Source: Saccoglossus kowalevskii
Taxonomy: Eukaryota; Hemichordata; Enteropneusta; Harrimaniidae
Reading direction: 5' to 3'
Length of the DNA stretch: 34,721 bases
Assembly (NCBI RefSeq): GCF_000003605.2
Contig: NW_003107603.1
Location: 12,104-46,824 of the forward strand
Each line of letters starts with the position of its first letter. The first letter of the stretch is position 1. This document shows, one piece after another, positions 34,464-34,721 of the stretch. A model generated the notes under the pieces. It was not told the origin of the DNA and did not search any database. It worked only from the letters and a program-made list of their open reading frames with translations. A program made the translations under genes and the position numbers.

Positions 34464-34721
34464 TATATAACAACCTTTATTGATATCGTATCCCTTCTGG
34501 GATCTAGATTAGAATACAATAAGGATATAAGGAACAATAAAATACATAAGTAATAATAATAATAAAAAAGAAATAAATAGTAATACTGTGAAAATATTAT
34601 TATATAAATATTTTTTGGTGTTATTTTGAGGCAGCTGGTAAATTGCTTTTCATGAAATTCTCTCTTTTAGTGAAACAGTCGCTGAATAAACTTGGCAATT
34701 GCTTGGACGGTTTCAGAATTT
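34463..34721 (-). mobile_element. Probable 3' tail of a non-LTR retrotransposon
   Basis: On the minus strand the sequence starts with NSETVQAIAKFIQRLFH and a stop (34720-34667), which resembles the C-terminal tail of LINE-type reverse transcriptase proteins. An AT-rich stretch of about 190 bases follows and ends in ATCAATAAAGGTTGTTATAT at the border with the minisatellite. A short C-terminus, an untranslated tail and an AATAAAGG end are usual for such elements. The coding evidence is only 17 residues. It has the same orientation as the element at 1-659, but nothing shows they belong to one family. Confidence 0.45.

Noticed and set aside
33136-34473. 445-codon minus-strand open frame (and the 334-codon one at 32432-33436)
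   Set aside because: Both are translations of the 40-bp minisatellite. The same unit is read in different frames along the array, no domain is present, and stop-free reading follows from the unit sequence.

Overview
This is AT-rich animal nuclear DNA. It carries one split gene with GT-AG introns, several dispersed repeat families, minisatellites and a 176-base assembly gap (21947-22122). The protein is most like vertebrate xanthine dehydrogenase. Together with the intron-exon style and the abundance of short hairpin-ended repeats, this suggests a marine invertebrate, perhaps a deuterostome such as a hemichordate, lancelet or echinoderm. The species cannot be fixed from the sequence alone.

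The only host gene I can support is xanthine dehydrogenase (XDH) on the + strand. Eighteen exons between 5168 and 31816 join without a frameshift or stop into 2064 nt (688 codons). They cover the protein from about residue 15 (bovine numbering) to just past the linker into the molybdenum domain. In order they hold both [2Fe-2S] domains (all eight cysteine ligands present), the FAD domain with its NAD-facing loop, the interdomain linker and the first part of the molybdopterin domain. The first coding exon (about 14 residues) was not found, and the catalytic molybdenum half lies beyond the right edge.

Region by region: 1-659 (- strand) is the N-terminal endonuclease part of a non-LTR retrotransposon protein that runs off the left edge. 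660-5167 is non-coding, with degenerate tandem repeats and one dispersed element. 5168-31816 is the XDH gene. Its introns hold five long minisatellites (units of about 64 bp, 19 bp, GGTCA-based, 34 bp and 23 bp), two small inverted-repeat DNA transposon relics, and several copies of dispersed elements that start with a short hairpin and contain internal repeats of about 150-165 bp. 31817-34463 is the next XDH intron, with a sixth minisatellite of about 40 bp. 34463-34721 (- strand) looks like the 3' tail of another non-LTR retrotransposon.

The most unusual points are: (a) a minisatellite in the intron after exon 8 of the window whose unit appears to copy the preceding exon-intron junction, so it contains many decoy splice donors; (b) repeat elements of different sequence that share one layout (hairpin at the 5' end, simple tandem run, internal units of about 150-165 bp, inverted-repeat 3' end), with one head-to-tail pair; (c) minisatellites filling roughly a quarter of the window. 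The long open frames in the arrays are products of repetition, not genes.
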